Assembly (NCBI GenBank): GCA_959347315.1
Contig: OY365807.1
Location: forward strand, 12,057,287-12,121,286
Length of the DNA stretch: 64,000 bases
Direction of reading: 5' to 3'
DNA from: Bimastos eiseni
Taxonomy: Eukaryota; Annelida; Clitellata; Crassiclitellata; Lumbricidae
Under the pieces are notes generated by a model. That model was not told where the DNA came from. It saw only the letters and a list, made by a program, of their open reading frames with translations, and made no database searches. Shown piece by piece: positions 11,277-24,542 of the stretch (its first letter is position 1; every line of letters begins with the position of its first letter). The position numbers and the translations under genes were made by a program.

Positions 11277-12059
11277 CAGGGATGTGGTCTCAACATCGCG
11301 ATCTTGGTCTCGAGACGGTCTCGAGACCGGAAAACTGCGGTCTTGGTCTCGAATGCATCGGTCTTGCTCTTAAAGTAACGGTCCTGGGATTGGTCTCCGT
11401 CTTAAATTAGCATTCTTGGTCATTTGCCGTATCAGAGCAATTTGTTCGATATTTGTGGGCTATTTTCGATTACTAAAGAAACACCTGATGAATAAGCCAT
11501 AGGCTATTGCTTTCAATTTATAGCATGCTGACCAAATTAATAGATCTTTATATGCATGTTACTATGGGCAGAAAAAAATGCATTTGCAACAGAGCCAGGA
11601 ATTTAAAAATTTGCTTTCACAAATTTCAAGGTTTTGGAACAATCTGATATTTATGTGGTCGGCCACATGTAGATACTGTTAACCTACAATTTCGAGGTCC
11701 GTGGGTAGAACATGCACACCATTCAAACAGAACTTTAATCTACCTGTTCAGATGTCTTAAAGTATTTACCTATCGTATACTGTTAGTAATTTATAGTGCG
11801 ATATTCCCCTGCAGGCCGAAGCCAAGGGCTGAACTCGTAAGAGTTCAGAGTGGTCAGTAAAACTGTTTTTGGATCATTATTAAGATCCGTATTCTTCAGC
11901 AATAAAATTAATGTTTTAAGAGTGTTATTCAGTTTTAGCGTTTTAATAAATCGAATTGTTTATATAAAACAGTATCGGTCTTGGTCTCGGACCATCAGTC
12001 TCAGACCACTCGGTCTCGGGCTTCTTGGTCTTGAGTTTTTGGTCTCGTGCCCAACACTG
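11277..12059 (+). mobile_element. hAT-like non-autonomous element, copy 1 (783 bp)
   Basis: The ends are CAGGGATGTGG and GCCCAACACTG. A perfect 8-bp target-site duplication, CAGCATAT, lies at 11269-11276 and 12060-12067. The subterminal DNA is built of TCTTGGTCTCGAGACC-type repeats. The AT-rich core matches the copy at 44224-44799 in opposite orientation. Roughly 11598-11868 has no counterpart there, so this copy carries extra sequence or the other has a deletion. There is no transposase. Confidence 0.92.
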
Positions 12060-12306
12060 CAGCATATTCAAGAATGCAGGATCATATCAGATATAGCAAT
12101 AGTAGTAGTACTAGTAGCAGACTAGTAGTACCAGCAGCAGCAGTACTAAATAATAAAAATGGCAATATTTACAGTGAGATAAGCACCAATATCCGGTGCA
12201 GATGTAACTGACACATTAAAGATACTCATTGTACTTGTATTGATGATGTAATTTATGCATTTTGGAAGGTGTGGCTGCAATAGGTATAAAAAAATCGGCA
12301 GTTCGA

Positions 12307-12494
12307 CAAACTTGCAGTGTTGAGGTGCATATAGATACCGGGCGTCGTGAGAGTCGGTTAGGGCCTGGTTACGCATCGTAATAGTCGGATAGGGTAAGCC
12401 AACTCGTGAGGGTTGGTCAGGGTTACGGTTACGCACATGCTTAAAGATGACGTTCGACTCGCGGTATCACGAGCACCTCGACAATGCAAGTTTG
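12307..12494. mobile_element. 188-bp foldback MITE
   Basis: Imperfect terminal inverted repeats of about 35-40 bp start CAAACTTGCAGTGTTGAGG at the left and CAAACTTGCATTGTCGAGG in reverse complement at the right. Both continue into GATACCG. No clear target-site duplication was identified. Confidence 0.6.
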
Positions 12495-13259
12495 CTGTAA
12501 GTTTAACTGAATAAAGTTTAATGTGCTAAATCAATGTAACTTATTGCTTGATGCGACTACGCATTAAGCTGGACTTAATCGCAACTGTAATTGTAATCGT
12601 GGGACTCCAAACATCTACAGCGTCACTCGAAAGCAAAGCGCGGGGCACCAATTTCTTTACGAGCGCTTGGTAAAAATTTATACAATTAAAAAAATACATT
12701 TTTGGTACATGACAAATATAACACTCCTAATTCGAGTAATTTTACGGATAATTAACTAAATAACGAGTAAAATAGGTCGCAATCTACCGGCTATTGCAGT
12801 CATATCGGTCGCTTAGCAAGTGAGAAGCCGCCGCGAAATGGCAGCAGAGTCGGCAAATATTTTTACAACGTAAGGCTAGGTTTTATTTAGGTGAGCTGGA
12901 TTGTAATTACCACCGGACCAGATCCTTTTATAAAATTTATTACATAACAGTAATAGAATTAGCCTGTATAATACTCTGGTCATCAGAGAGGCAAACGGAA
13001 CATTTTCCTGGGGGTTCTCATTGCAAACGTCGAAGGTGTGAAGCAGCGTACTGAAAGCATACCCGCCCCCACTCACTCCAAAAATTCATTGGAATGGATC
13101 AATTGTGTACATCGGCCAACAATTTTATCCAGGGGTGCTCAAGCACCCGACAGGGCCACAACACCCCTCTAGTTGCGCCTGTGCTGGTCATCATAACACA
13201 AGTAGCAATAATATTAAATAATAAAAGAAATATTAGTTGCATTTCAGCGTTTGAAATAA

Positions 13260-13510
13260 GCTGGTGCCCTGGTGGCGCTTTAGAAATTTGGAGATTAATA
13301 TTATGATTACGATTGCATTTCAAGCTAACAAACCGCAGTATGATTATAAACATAATATGAACGAATGATGACAAGTCACCAGACTCTGACTGCCAACGGA
13401 CTACTCTTTGGATAACCCCTCCGATTCGTTGCAACGCTCTTGAATAAGTTGGTGCCCTGAGCTTGGCTTCAAGTGGCGCTTTAGAAGTCTGAAGATTCCG
13501 ATTACGAGTC
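13260..13510. repeat. dispersed repeat pair with GTGGCGCTTTAGAA core
   Basis: Two related segments, about 13260-13320 and 13441-13510, share TGGTGCCCTG...GTGGCGCTTTAGAA..TGGAGATT. A third copy is at 33888-33930 in the CDKN1 intron. The structure suggests a SINE or its tail. Confidence 0.5.
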
Positions 13511-14065
13511 ATAGGATTTATACATTACATTACATTAACAGGAGTCGAATTTGACTATCGGCAGCCATTGCACAATAAGTCTACATCTAATTTAACCTTC
13601 GCGGCCGGCTATCGAAGGAATTGTAACCATCAATTAGGGTGCGTGCAAAAAGGCGACATCGCACATAAGGGCGCGCCTAGTTGGCCTAAAGACGATCGGC
13701 CAATAAGAGCGACACTCAAAAGGGCGATATGTGGACAAATAAAGTTTCGCCACAATTATTTAAAAGACGTAACATGTTTAGGCAAATAAAGTTCACTGAT
13801 ATTTTGATATTTAAAAGACAAAACCTAGACACGTTAAGGTCACTGGTATTTGCGAGACAAATAGAGCTATAGGCCTGCAGAGTTAGATTGTGAGCGATGC
13901 CACGAAGGTAGTCCATAAACAGACTCGGATTTTGTCCTGGGATTTATTGCTCCATCTGATTCAATCTCTGCTCCGTGTGTATTTGTATGTGTGCGTGTGC
14001 AGCTAGATTCTGTCATCTCTAATCTACACCTCCCCCCCCATTGCCAGAATCCCTACTACCAAATG

Positions 14066-14420
14066 CAGAGGTGTATACCTGTGCTATTTTGCGCCTGAGG
14101 ACAAACTATATTATTGGCGCCCCTTTCCCAAATTATTTCACATTTTTCAGGTCATTTATACCTGACTATCTATGACAGTCTACAAATTTAATTTTTCTTG
14201 ATTAACTGTCGCAAATTGGTCAATAAAGTTATAAAAATTTGTTTTCTCCAATGTTTCTCGTTCCGTGCTCAGAAGAGAAAGATCGCTGGGACGATTTTGT
14301 TCCATCGAAGATTGCAAATGCGACAAAATTAGCTTCAATTTGCCGAAGGGCCGCTCACAGCTTGCACCTGAAACAGCAGTATCATTGTGGAAAATGGCGG
14401 CCATCAGCCCCATTCGATCC
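14066..14420 (-). pseudogene. hAT transposase C-terminal dimerisation-domain fragment
   Basis: The minus-strand frame 14413-14180 encodes SCERPFGKLKLI followed by RPSDLSLLSTERE. This is the hAT C-terminal dimerisation signature (A-S-xER-x-FSxLKxI ... RLxxLxxLxxE). The probable right end starts CAGAGGTGTATACC at 14066. The N-terminal part and the other terminus are not found, so the element is truncated. Confidence 0.8.
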
Positions 14421-17198
14421 TCGCCTGATCGTGTATATTAAGATCAGTGGATCTTGATAAATCATTTTGCGTTCCTTTACCGACAGAAGCACATTCGCTA
14501 GATGGAAGCACGTTTTCATTATTTTAAATCGTGAAGACCGAGGTATCTAGGCCGTATTAGATAGTTTGAAATCTGGCCAGACCATTCAGCTCACAACAGA
14601 CTAAATGTAAGTTTATTCAGAATTTTTCGTGACTTATCGTTTCCTCTAGCCTACGTGTGATCTTAAAGTATTCAGAAAATTTATAACTCAAGTTAGTTGA
14701 GGTGTTCTAATTCCAAAGTGGCTTAAGGTCATTTGAATGTTCTGCATATTTAATCGTTTTCTTATAGGCCAAGAAACCTTCATAAACCTAACATTATTAC
14801 GAAAGTACCAGCGAACCTTTCTCAGCGAAATTTCCGCGGTAGCTTAGGCATAATGATGGCAGCTGCTAGCTATATTGTGCAAATAGAGAAGAATAGTGCA
14901 GTACCTACAACTAACCACGATGCGACCGTGAGTAGGCCTAAGATACTCTTAACAAACTCATTCCGGGACATTTCCCAATACCCACAACATGCATAGCAAT
15001 TACTAAACCGTTGACACGGGACAACTGCCAAACTCCTATACCCGCGGGTTTTCCGCCTTCCCCTAGGTTTATAAAGTCATGAGTTTCGAATTATTTTCGA
15101 GGCTTCGAGACTTTCGAGTCTTTGATCGAGAGTCGATAAGTCGAAACACTTGTGATTAAATTATGATTATGGACATTGAGAATTAAAGATGTTGTATTAC
15201 AGTATTGCTCATATTGCTTGGATTTTGATAATGTCATTGAATAGCAATGTCTTCTGTAAATACTTACCTGTTCCTGTATTCAGTGACAAAATAGACTTTG
15301 CGCGGGACGGCCTGGATCGATTCCGGGACTGTCCCGGCATTTCCGGGACGTTTGGCAATCGTAGTGTTAAGACTTAGTTTTCTTGGCCTCGGCATATGAG
15401 TTCGATGTGCCAATCCTCTCTTTCTCGCCGCCTCACCCTCCAAGCGACAGTGTACGGTCGGTGTACTCATCGTAGCTGAGTTGGCCAGAGGCACAGATGT
15501 AGCAATATAATTATTATACCCGAAGAAAGTTTCTGACCTGTTGGATTTTTGACCTCAAACCCCTGGGTTCACAGTCCATCAGGATAACCACGACACTATC
15601 CGACACCCCAAGCGGAGAGCAAATAGGTATCGGATAAAGTAGTCCTCTCGAATAAATGCAGGCCCGCCGAGAAGGAGAGGAAAGGCCAGTGGCAATGGCA
15701 CAGGGACCTGGCGAGTATAAGGGACCCGGGCATGGTCCGCAATTAAAAGAGGGTGTACTATAAGCGATCCTGCTGCTGTATAAGGTCCAGAGAACTTGGT
15801 CCTTAAGATGGGTTTGTGGCCTGCGACTGCTCTGCCTCTATAGGGTCTCGGAATTTATGTCGCTCTCCCTGAATATATGCAATCCTCAGTCCATATTCAG
15901 CTTTATCTAAAAGCCGATGAACACTGTTCAGAATATGCTGGTATCTGTGTAGGCCTACTGTCTTTCGTTGTAAGCTAAAAACAAACACTGCATCTAATCT
16001 GTTTTTAGGCCTAATTTGATTCTCAGTGTTTTTGTAGCCCGGATTCAATTCGAAATTCTAAACTTTGTGAAGAGGCATTATCAATTTCAGTTGTACTGTT
16101 TTGAATTCACATGTACAATAATTGTAGGCCTACATGCACGCATGTTTTGTGCAGGCTTTGCGCATATATGTATGTATGCGTGTACTGTATGTTTGTATGT
16201 ATGTCAGGTATACGTGCGCATGTATATATCGTACGAAGGTGTAGACTTAGCTGGAAAGGACAGGTAAACGTGTCAACAGACACGTTTACATAAACATACA
16301 GACGGACAAACACATACACTCATGACTGGCAGAACGACTGACTCACTGACTGACAGGCAGACACGCAGACACACAAAGCCACGTAGACAGACAGACAGAC
16401 AGACAGACAGACACGCATATACAGACATACTTGTGCAGGATGCGTCTAGAGAGGCCAGTTGAAACTTGCAGTTTCGCCCGACGTCACCGATACATTAGGC
16501 ATCTGTACCAACGAGGGAGAGCGGATGTAGGCACATTTCAATTATCGTATGCGCTCCTCCACATGAATATGCATGAGGCAGACTTTGTCAATGCCACATC
16601 ATTAGGGTTCCCGGTGATGTTTGTGTTGCAAGAGTTCGTGACGCCTTCAGGCGTCTAACCCTCCGCAATATGTTAAATTCACATGAATGAAGTTATCCAG
16701 AATATATCAGATCGTGCTTGCATAATATGTTACTTGATGCATTGGTTAACGATCACCACTATATTATGAACTTAATTAGGCATAATAGGTCTAATAATAT
16801 AATCAGGGTAGGCCTTGGCGTCAATGATGCTGCGGGCAAAGTAGGCCCAGATACGGTTTGTCACCCCACCCCGCGTAATTGAAATAGGCTTAGGCACATA
16901 AGTAGCAAAACTTGAATTTGAATTTTCTTGCCGAGTGAATGGCACTATATCGCGACAAGCTTGCGATAGCAGAAACTTTTGAATTCAAATGAAATCTTAT
17001 CATCGAAACAGTGCTTTGAAAATGAATAGAAAAACATAAAACAGGATTTATTATTTTAGGGAATATGGCACACATAAAACTGTGGTGCTCCAGACAAATA
17101 CCTGTTCCGCATAGCGTATACTAAAATCGGAATAAACTCATCCTAAGAGGCGGAATACAGATGGTACAACATCACCACGCTGTCTCAAAGGACCTTCT
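14421..17198. other. gene-free stretch with SINE and microsatellite debris
   Basis: It contains CCGGGAC-type repeats near 14960-15010 and 15320-15350, a SINE core near 15378, a tRNA-like string near 15540-15590 and a (CAGA)n tract at 16388-16412. No exon is recognised. Confidence 0.35.
15378..15510 (-). mobile_element. SINE copy (same family as 51121)
   Basis: TTTTCTTGGCCTCGGCATATGAG, then CTCGCCGCCTCACC, then GACAGT...CGGT...GTACTC match the copy at 51121-51250 in order. The tRNA-like head is not clear here. Confidence 0.65.
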
Positions 17199-17370
17199 CT
17201 CCAAGGCCTGGCTCCAATGGCCCATCTCCTATAACCAAGGGCCTATCTCCAAGGGCCTCTCACCAAAGGCCTATCTCCAAGAGCTTATCACCAAGGGCCG
17301 ATCTCCAAGGGCTTATCAACAAGGGCTTATCTCCAAGGGCTTATCTTCAAGGGCTTATCTCCAGGGCTCT
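17199..17370. repeat. 14-bp minisatellite, about 12 diverged copies
   Basis: Tandem units close to CTCCAAGGGCTTAT with frequent substitutions (AAGGGCCTAT, AAGAGCTTAT, CAACAAGGGC). Because 14 is not a multiple of three, the open frame across it is an artefact. Confidence 0.9.
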
Positions 17371-18660
17371 GGCCCCCTGATTCTGACCTGGCACGAAACT
17401 GACCGTCACAACCGGACTTGATATGGCGCCGATGTTTGATTTGGTTTCCATCAAGTTGCCTTTGTGAGTCGCTAAGAAACGTCGGAGATTTACATTACAT
17501 TACATTAATTTTGCGGTATAACTGTATGCATGATGTAACTGAGTTACTGTGAATTATTACGTCGGCCTATGTTTTTTTTCTATCTGTTGTCCTATTTCAT
17601 CTGTCGTCGAGTAGTATTTTGTGTTGTATTGGCAATTTATACAGCACCTTATTAGAACAAATTATACATAGGGAATCGACTTGTGTGTCTATATATTAAT
17701 TCGACTGGCCAAATGTGTCAAGCACTCTGCAGTGTATATATATGAATGTGCCAGTGACAACACCCTATAATAAATCGAATAAGTGTATGTTTTAAAATCT
17801 TAGTCGCAATGGTGAATATAGACCGATGGGTTAAACACTAGGCCTGTATATATATATATATAGGGCTAATTATAGGCTTGTTTAAATTATACTTCGGCTG
17901 CAGTTACGAGTATGACAAGTACGAGTATATATGTACTTGGTTGTGTCAAAGACAAAATATGTGACTCATCTCAAGTGAATCAGTTCTAAGCAGTTCCCTC
18001 GATGACCTGCATGTTGCGGCTTTTAAAAGTCAGATGTGTGTTTTGCATCGAGTCAGAATGTATCGGCATGTATACATGCAATCAGTCATATATTAGTTTG
18101 TTGGGGAGGTGTGGCCAAAAGGAACGTAAAGCATATATGACCCTTTAACGTAAGTTTACCGGCGTTTGCGGTATATCACAAGGGTTGCCGAGATTGTCTT
18201 CGATACGTCGGACGTACAAAAAGCCATATTAGAAGATGTCAACGTATGACTTCAAGTCCTTTGGTTGAATTATTCGATCGCAGACTACATTCTTCATTCT
18301 TTGAAGCCCGATTGTCAAAATGCAACCGCGACGAAATGCAACGCCTGTATATATATATAGTACCGGCCTATAGAGAACTGTTATTTATACGGCCGCATTA
18401 TGTGAAAAATATAGGCCTTATGTATATTAGCAGGCCTGTGCAGAGCTTGTAATATACCCAGGCCTTATGGGATGTGTAGGCCCATTAATTTCAAATTGTT
18501 AAGTATTTTAATGATCAGCGAGTCCTAACTACGCATTATGATATTTGTACATGTCTGTTTTCGTTTATTTGTTCATGATTTATCTGTATTTCATTGGCAT
18601 TAATCTTTATGTTGGTTGCTCTGCACGGGCCTGCTAATATATAAGGATCCATTTTCCTGC

Positions 18661-18692
18661 ATATATATATATATATATATACATATATATAT
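18661..18692. repeat. (TA)n microsatellite
   Basis: Dinucleotide run interrupted by CATA. Confidence 0.85.
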
Positions 18693-18979
18693 AATATGTG
18701 GCGGACAGGCCACAAGGCTTGAATGAATGATTTATTTAAATAATCGGCTCGCCATAGCGTTATGTTACGTATATTTTTTTTACAGTGTTGCGTATAGGAA
18801 GGAAGACCGATCGGCGGTTTTTAATTGAGTGCATAGCTTGCAGACACAGGAATTGGCTTGAGTATAGTCTGACATGCGGTGCATCGCTATATATGTGGAG
18901 CAGTGGTTCGTACTGCTTCATACGTAGAGTGGTTCTCGTACCGCTCCAGGGATCGTTGAGTGTTGCCATATAAATACGA

Positions 18980-21480
18980 CCTCTAGTGACAGCCGCTCTC
19001 GCGGTCAGGCCGGTGCTGCTTTTCGCTGATCTGGTGGGGTGGGCCCCTCTGCCGTCGATCGCAAGACGAACCGTGCCCTGATCGTAGGAGTCAACAGGCT
19101 GACAGAGAAAGACCGATCGTGAGAAATGCTCACAGGTCTGGGTATCGTTCGAGAGTGCGTAAAGACCCGATCGTGAGAAATAAATGAATGAATGACAGTT
19201 ATGTTCGGAAATACGGAAAAGATGGTGACCCCGTTGGTGACCGTGAGTGATACAGACTGGTTGAGTCCCAGAAGGGACCGACGCATATATCGAGAGAAGC
19301 CTCGACGGCCGACCGAGAGAAAGACTGGGAAAAATCCCCAACCGTGCAGACCGTGGGAGTTCTGGTGGCCGAGAAATAGTCTTGTTGGCTACCTAGATCG
19401 GTCATAGTTACTCCTCGAGAATACCAGCCGGTTGTCGGATACGTGACCCCGTCGGTGGCCGTGAGAAATAGAGATCTGGTAAAGCCCCGAGCAACCGAAC
19501 GCTACATCGAGACAGATTATGGCGACTGTTGAGACAATTTACGGGAAGAATTCCCCAGTGTACACGTTGGTTAAAAGACGGGGAGGGCGGACCCGTGAAG
19601 CCGTTGGAAACAGACTGAGAGCTACCGGAGAAGCCGTTGACAAATACTGGAAAACATGAATATATTCGATAAATACGGGGAGGGTGACCCCATTGTTGCG
19701 TTAGATACAGGGAAAGTTCCCTTTGGTGCCGAAAACCTGATCAATTGTGAGCGTCTCCGCATATTCTTTCTATTTACGGTTTTCCGTAAATATCTATGCT
19801 TGGCTACCTAACGGTGGTCATACTTACTCCTCTCGTTTACCAGAATCTGTTGAATTGCGTGTCTGATCGCAATGTCTTAGGTCGCGGTTTCCCCGCGTAT
19901 CTTTACTTGAGTTACTAAACGTAATATCTGTACTTGCGGTGTCCCCGCAGTATGTCTTCTTGATTGTCTTACGGTCTTTCGGTAAATATTCTTACTGGCT
20001 ACCTATGTTGGTCACAGTTACTCCTCTCGGTTTTCCAAAAATCTATTCACTTGTGTGTCTAGTTGCAATATCTTGGCTCGCGGTTTCCCCGCGAGGCGTC
20101 TACTAATTTCTTCTTGTAGATCTAACTACATAATCTCTTTTCGAGGACTGCCAGTGGTTCGTTCCAGTGTATAAGAGACAGAGTACAATTGCTTCAGAGA
20201 AAGTGATTATAATAATACAGGTCTGTGTGAAACATAGAGGTAACGTGGTGACACTTACCTCAGTTGCCTGTGAGAGAATCGAGTCTGAGAAACGAGAGTT
20301 GGTGCATTACCGTTGGTCAGATCTCTAGGTGACGAATACAAATATGTTCATACGATGGGATGCATAAATGCAGTAGATGAGAGTTAAAGACATGTGAGAG
20401 TCTGGGTGATCGGATATTAAAGTATATGACAGATGTAAGCCGGTGGAGAAATATACTTGTTGGCTACCTAGTTTGGTCATAGATACTCCTCCCGTTTTCC
20501 CAGGTTGTCGGAGACATGAAAATTCGGGTGGCCGCAAGAAATACAAGCCGAGTAGATTCCCGCAGTAGCAGCCGTACAAACAGAGAGAGCTGCCGGTGGA
20601 GAGTTGGCACATACGGGGAAGGTTCCCCATTGAATACGTTCGATAGAAATATCGGGGAAATTCCCGAAGGACCCGCTGGAATTACACGTGGAGGGTGAAC
20701 ACGTTAGAAGAGCACGTGACAAACAAGAGAAAACACTGGTGCCGATTGATACTTTCAGGTTACTAGTCAAGTAACTCTTCTTGATGGCTTTATAGTCGTT
20801 CGATAGATACTCTTGTTTGTTACCTACGTTGGTCATAGTTACTCCTCCCGGTTTCCCGAGTATCAGAATATATTTCGGTGTTGGCGGACAATTGCCAACG
20901 CAGAGGACGGTCGATCGTGTGCCTGATAACTTATGCGTGTGAGGCCGGTATGCCACACACGGAAATGGGCCAAGAGGCCGACGTGAAAGTCTGGGCAGTC
21001 GGAAACCCAGGGTAAAGATAGTAAGCAGACCAAGAATTGATCGATGCGTAAATATTACTGTTGGCTACCTACGTTGGTCATAGATACTCCTCACGTTTTC
21101 CCGAAGTGTATCTATTTGCGTGTCTGATCGAAGTGATCGTACGAGTACGTTTGGGTAATCGGGTAGCCAGGTGAATACATGGTTGTTTGTAGTCACACAC
21201 AGTTCTGAGAGCTGACTAAAGTGCGAGGTCGGGCCCCCTCGTGCGTAGGTCGGATCGAAGATCTGTGTGCAGATAGCGAAGGTTATAGACAGAAGACCTT
21301 CACTATCAGTGTCCGTGAATACCATGCCAGTGTCATTTTTATCGAAGCAGAATATATCAGTGTTGGTGGGTAACTGCTAACACAGAGGACGGGAACGTAG
21401 TCAGTCAAATGTGCATGACAAAATATACGTGTGCGGCCGTTTATGCCATACACGGAAATAGATCGAGAGATACGTGTTGA
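18980..21480. repeat. irregular array of diverged hairpin-rich modules
   Basis: A ~45-bp motif (TTGGCTACCTA..NNGGTCATAG.TACTCCTC.CG.TTTCC) recurs six times, at about 19384, 19799, 20003, 20460, 20820 and 21062, with irregular spacing. Around it are many short hairpins: TCGCGG-TTTC-CCCGCGA at 20078-20094, a near copy at 19883-19898, and TGCGG-TGTC-CCCGCA at 19935-19949. There are also repeated GGGGA...TCCCC stems near 19549, 19676, 20620 and 20654. A ~110-bp module at ~20864-20975 recurs, diverged, at ~21343-21470. No protein family or known RNA was recognised. Confidence 0.7.
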
Positions 21481-21809
21481 GCAGAAGACGTGATAGCTAA
21501 GTGTCTAGCATGATATGACGAAGTGCTGTGAGACTGGTGTGTCTAGGACGACAGAGGTTAGAGAGTTGGGGACAGTAATGTCTAAGAGTATAAGACGTTG
21601 GATTTAGCTACCGATAATTGTATAGGCCGAAATGGCTTATGGACTTGTTTCAAATATGTCTGAACCTCGTAACTTAAGAGAACGTTTGGTGTCCCTAAAT
21701 GGCGATAGTTTCAGAGTCACAAGATGCTGAACGGTACGACATCAGGTAGAGGAAGACGAGGCTAGTAGCTTGGAAGGTATGCAAGGCGAGGAAGACTCCT
21801 GCCGGTATG

Positions 21810-22705
21810 ATTATGAACCCTGTTTTGAGTACGGCCATCCTCAGAACGTTGCCCATCCGGCGACCGCGGAATAGGCAGAGTCAGACCTCGTTACTAATTC
21901 GAGTCGTGTTACCTTTCTTGGAGAAGAAACCCGTCCCTAATCTTGCCTGGTGATAGTGAACATCCTGGTAGATATAGAGTAACCGTTTGGCATTGAGATT
22001 TGGTAAGAAAGTGACTCGGGCGACTCCAGGCGTGTCAGCGAGCTTGGGTCGACACCGTCCGTTAGCGCTAGGCAGGCGCTCGGGCGGCAGAACGCCACAA
22101 ATATATGTATATAGTCATAATGTATGCATAATCTGATGCACAGGGCACCAACCATTTGCGTAATCAAGTGTAGTTCCTGAAGATTCGTCCGATAAGACTG
22201 TGGGTAAGGTATCTGTCTTGTGGTGGACAAGCAATTTAGAAAGGAAAAGTGTTATTAAGAGAGAGGAAAATGAGAGCTGCCAACACATTCTGCATAATTA
22301 TTATTAAGGCGTACTTCATGATCAGCCATCATAGTCTATACCAATTTACGATTGGGTCCGAAATATCCTGAACAAGGATACGAAGCACGATTCGTTTGAA
22401 GCTGAGAAGGCGTGTCGCACAATTAATATCCATGTGCCTATAGGCACAAAGATGGAGAGGCTTCCCTCTTCCTGCCCAATGAGCTGGAAGACGTCTAGGG
22501 TCGCAGACTCGCAGGCTGACGACGCTGGCCCAGTTATACGAGATGCAGAATGTCTGACAAGGAAGAAGAAAGAGTTCGTATAGTTAGGCAGTGAGCAACC
22601 GTGTTTCTGGTTAAGATATGAACCCTGTTATAATTATTCTGAAAACTTAAGAACATTGCCCATTAAACGATACGTGGAGTTCGGATCGTTCTGTTGGCTC
22701 AAACC
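21810..22705. repeat. diverged duplicate pair adjoining the hairpin array
   Basis: About 80 bp starting ATGAACCCTGTT at 21810-21890 recur with substitutions at 22615-22700; both share GAAC.TTGCCCAT. They look like further modules of the array that ends near 21480. Confidence 0.5.
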
Positions 22706-23169
22706 TGCTATCGATGAATTATAGACAAAGCGCGTTAGCACATTAACGACCGTGTTATAACGGTTTTGTTGTTTGTATCAATACTCAGTGGTATCTGGTA
22801 TACAGAGATGATCGTCCCAATGCGATCCAAACTTAACTGGATGACTTTATCTTGTCTTACGATATCTTGCAATGATCGCAATTGGGTCATACGAGTCGTA
22901 ATAAGTTTGTAGCAATTAAGCATCTGATTGCAAACCTCGTGACTGTTAGACTATTTGCACTGGCACATCTCCAGAAACTGAAGTCAGAGAGTACAACTTC
23001 TACAAGTCGTTCAGTTGTTGACTGGAAAACTTTTTACGACTGTTTACATTGAGAACGTTGACGACTCAGGCCGCTTTCAAGCACATGTAGCCTACATTTT
23101 TAAAGCTCTTTGCATCTTCGTTGTGCTTCTTATAAGTTTAATATTTACTCTTCTATTAATTTCCTTTCG

Positions 23170-23600
<431 letters not shown>

Positions 23601-24149
23601 AAACTTTGTGCATCACTTTGCGATCTTTTGTCGTTAGTTCTTCTATTGTCGCAGTCTTTCGGAAACCGGTTCTCGTTTCTTGTACTATTATCAAGTGATC
23701 CCTCAAACTTGACGCAGCGCACGTGAGTATTGTGGTGCATTCAGTTAGCGTTAAAACAGCTCTTCGAAAGTTTAATGCTTTCGAATTTGACAAGAGCGAC
23801 AATATCACTCTGATCACTCAAAAAATTCTGTTGGCAACATTTATACCCATAGCCAAACCGGATTGAGGGCTATTCTGCTTATAGCGGACGTCAATTATAG
23901 ATCACCCCGCATCTGTTGTGTCCGAAATGTTATGATATTGGGCTGATTGGGCTGCAGCGTATACCAGTGATATGCTTTGTTTGAATCGAGGTAATTTCGT
24001 CGATAACATGTGAGCTGATCATTGTCACGAGGTGATGTTGGCTTCACAGTAGACCGTTAACGCTGCCAGACGAATTGGATTGTCTACCAATCTATATAGA
24101 CCATCTCATGTAAACATGATAAAAATGCATATAAAAGTGTAGTCCTATA

Positions 24150-24542
24150 TAGGCTGCCGCGGGTACCATAGTACTCGCGAGTACCCGACTCCAAAATTAC
24201 TCGAGTAATTTTTTTACTCGAGTACCCGCATGCTTCCACTTCCGATCGGAAAATTGCAATTTTTTGCTGTATCTTATATTTGTGTGTAACAAAAAGTAAA
24301 ATTATTCTATTTCTTTGACTGTTCAGTGTAGCTTGTTGGTTGTCACATTGGAGATTTAACTTTATTGGTGTGCCAGAGCTTTAGTTAGAACCTATACGGT
24401 CGTCACCATAGTCTATCTATAATCTATAGTAGAAGCCATGCAGCTTGTATTAGACACTTCCGGTATTAACGGGTACTCGAGTATCCGCTTAGCTACTCGA
24501 CCGAGTACTCGATTCCAAAACTACTCGATAGCGTCTGCCCTA
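24150..24542. mobile_element. hAT-like MITE with ACTCGAGTA subterminal repeats
   Basis: The left end reads TAGGCTGCCGCGGGTA. The right end in reverse complement reads TAGGGCAGACGCTATCGAGTA. Both ends hold repeated ACTCGAGTA and GAGTACCCG palindromes, with a unique core between them. No clear 8-bp duplication was found. Confidence 0.6.
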
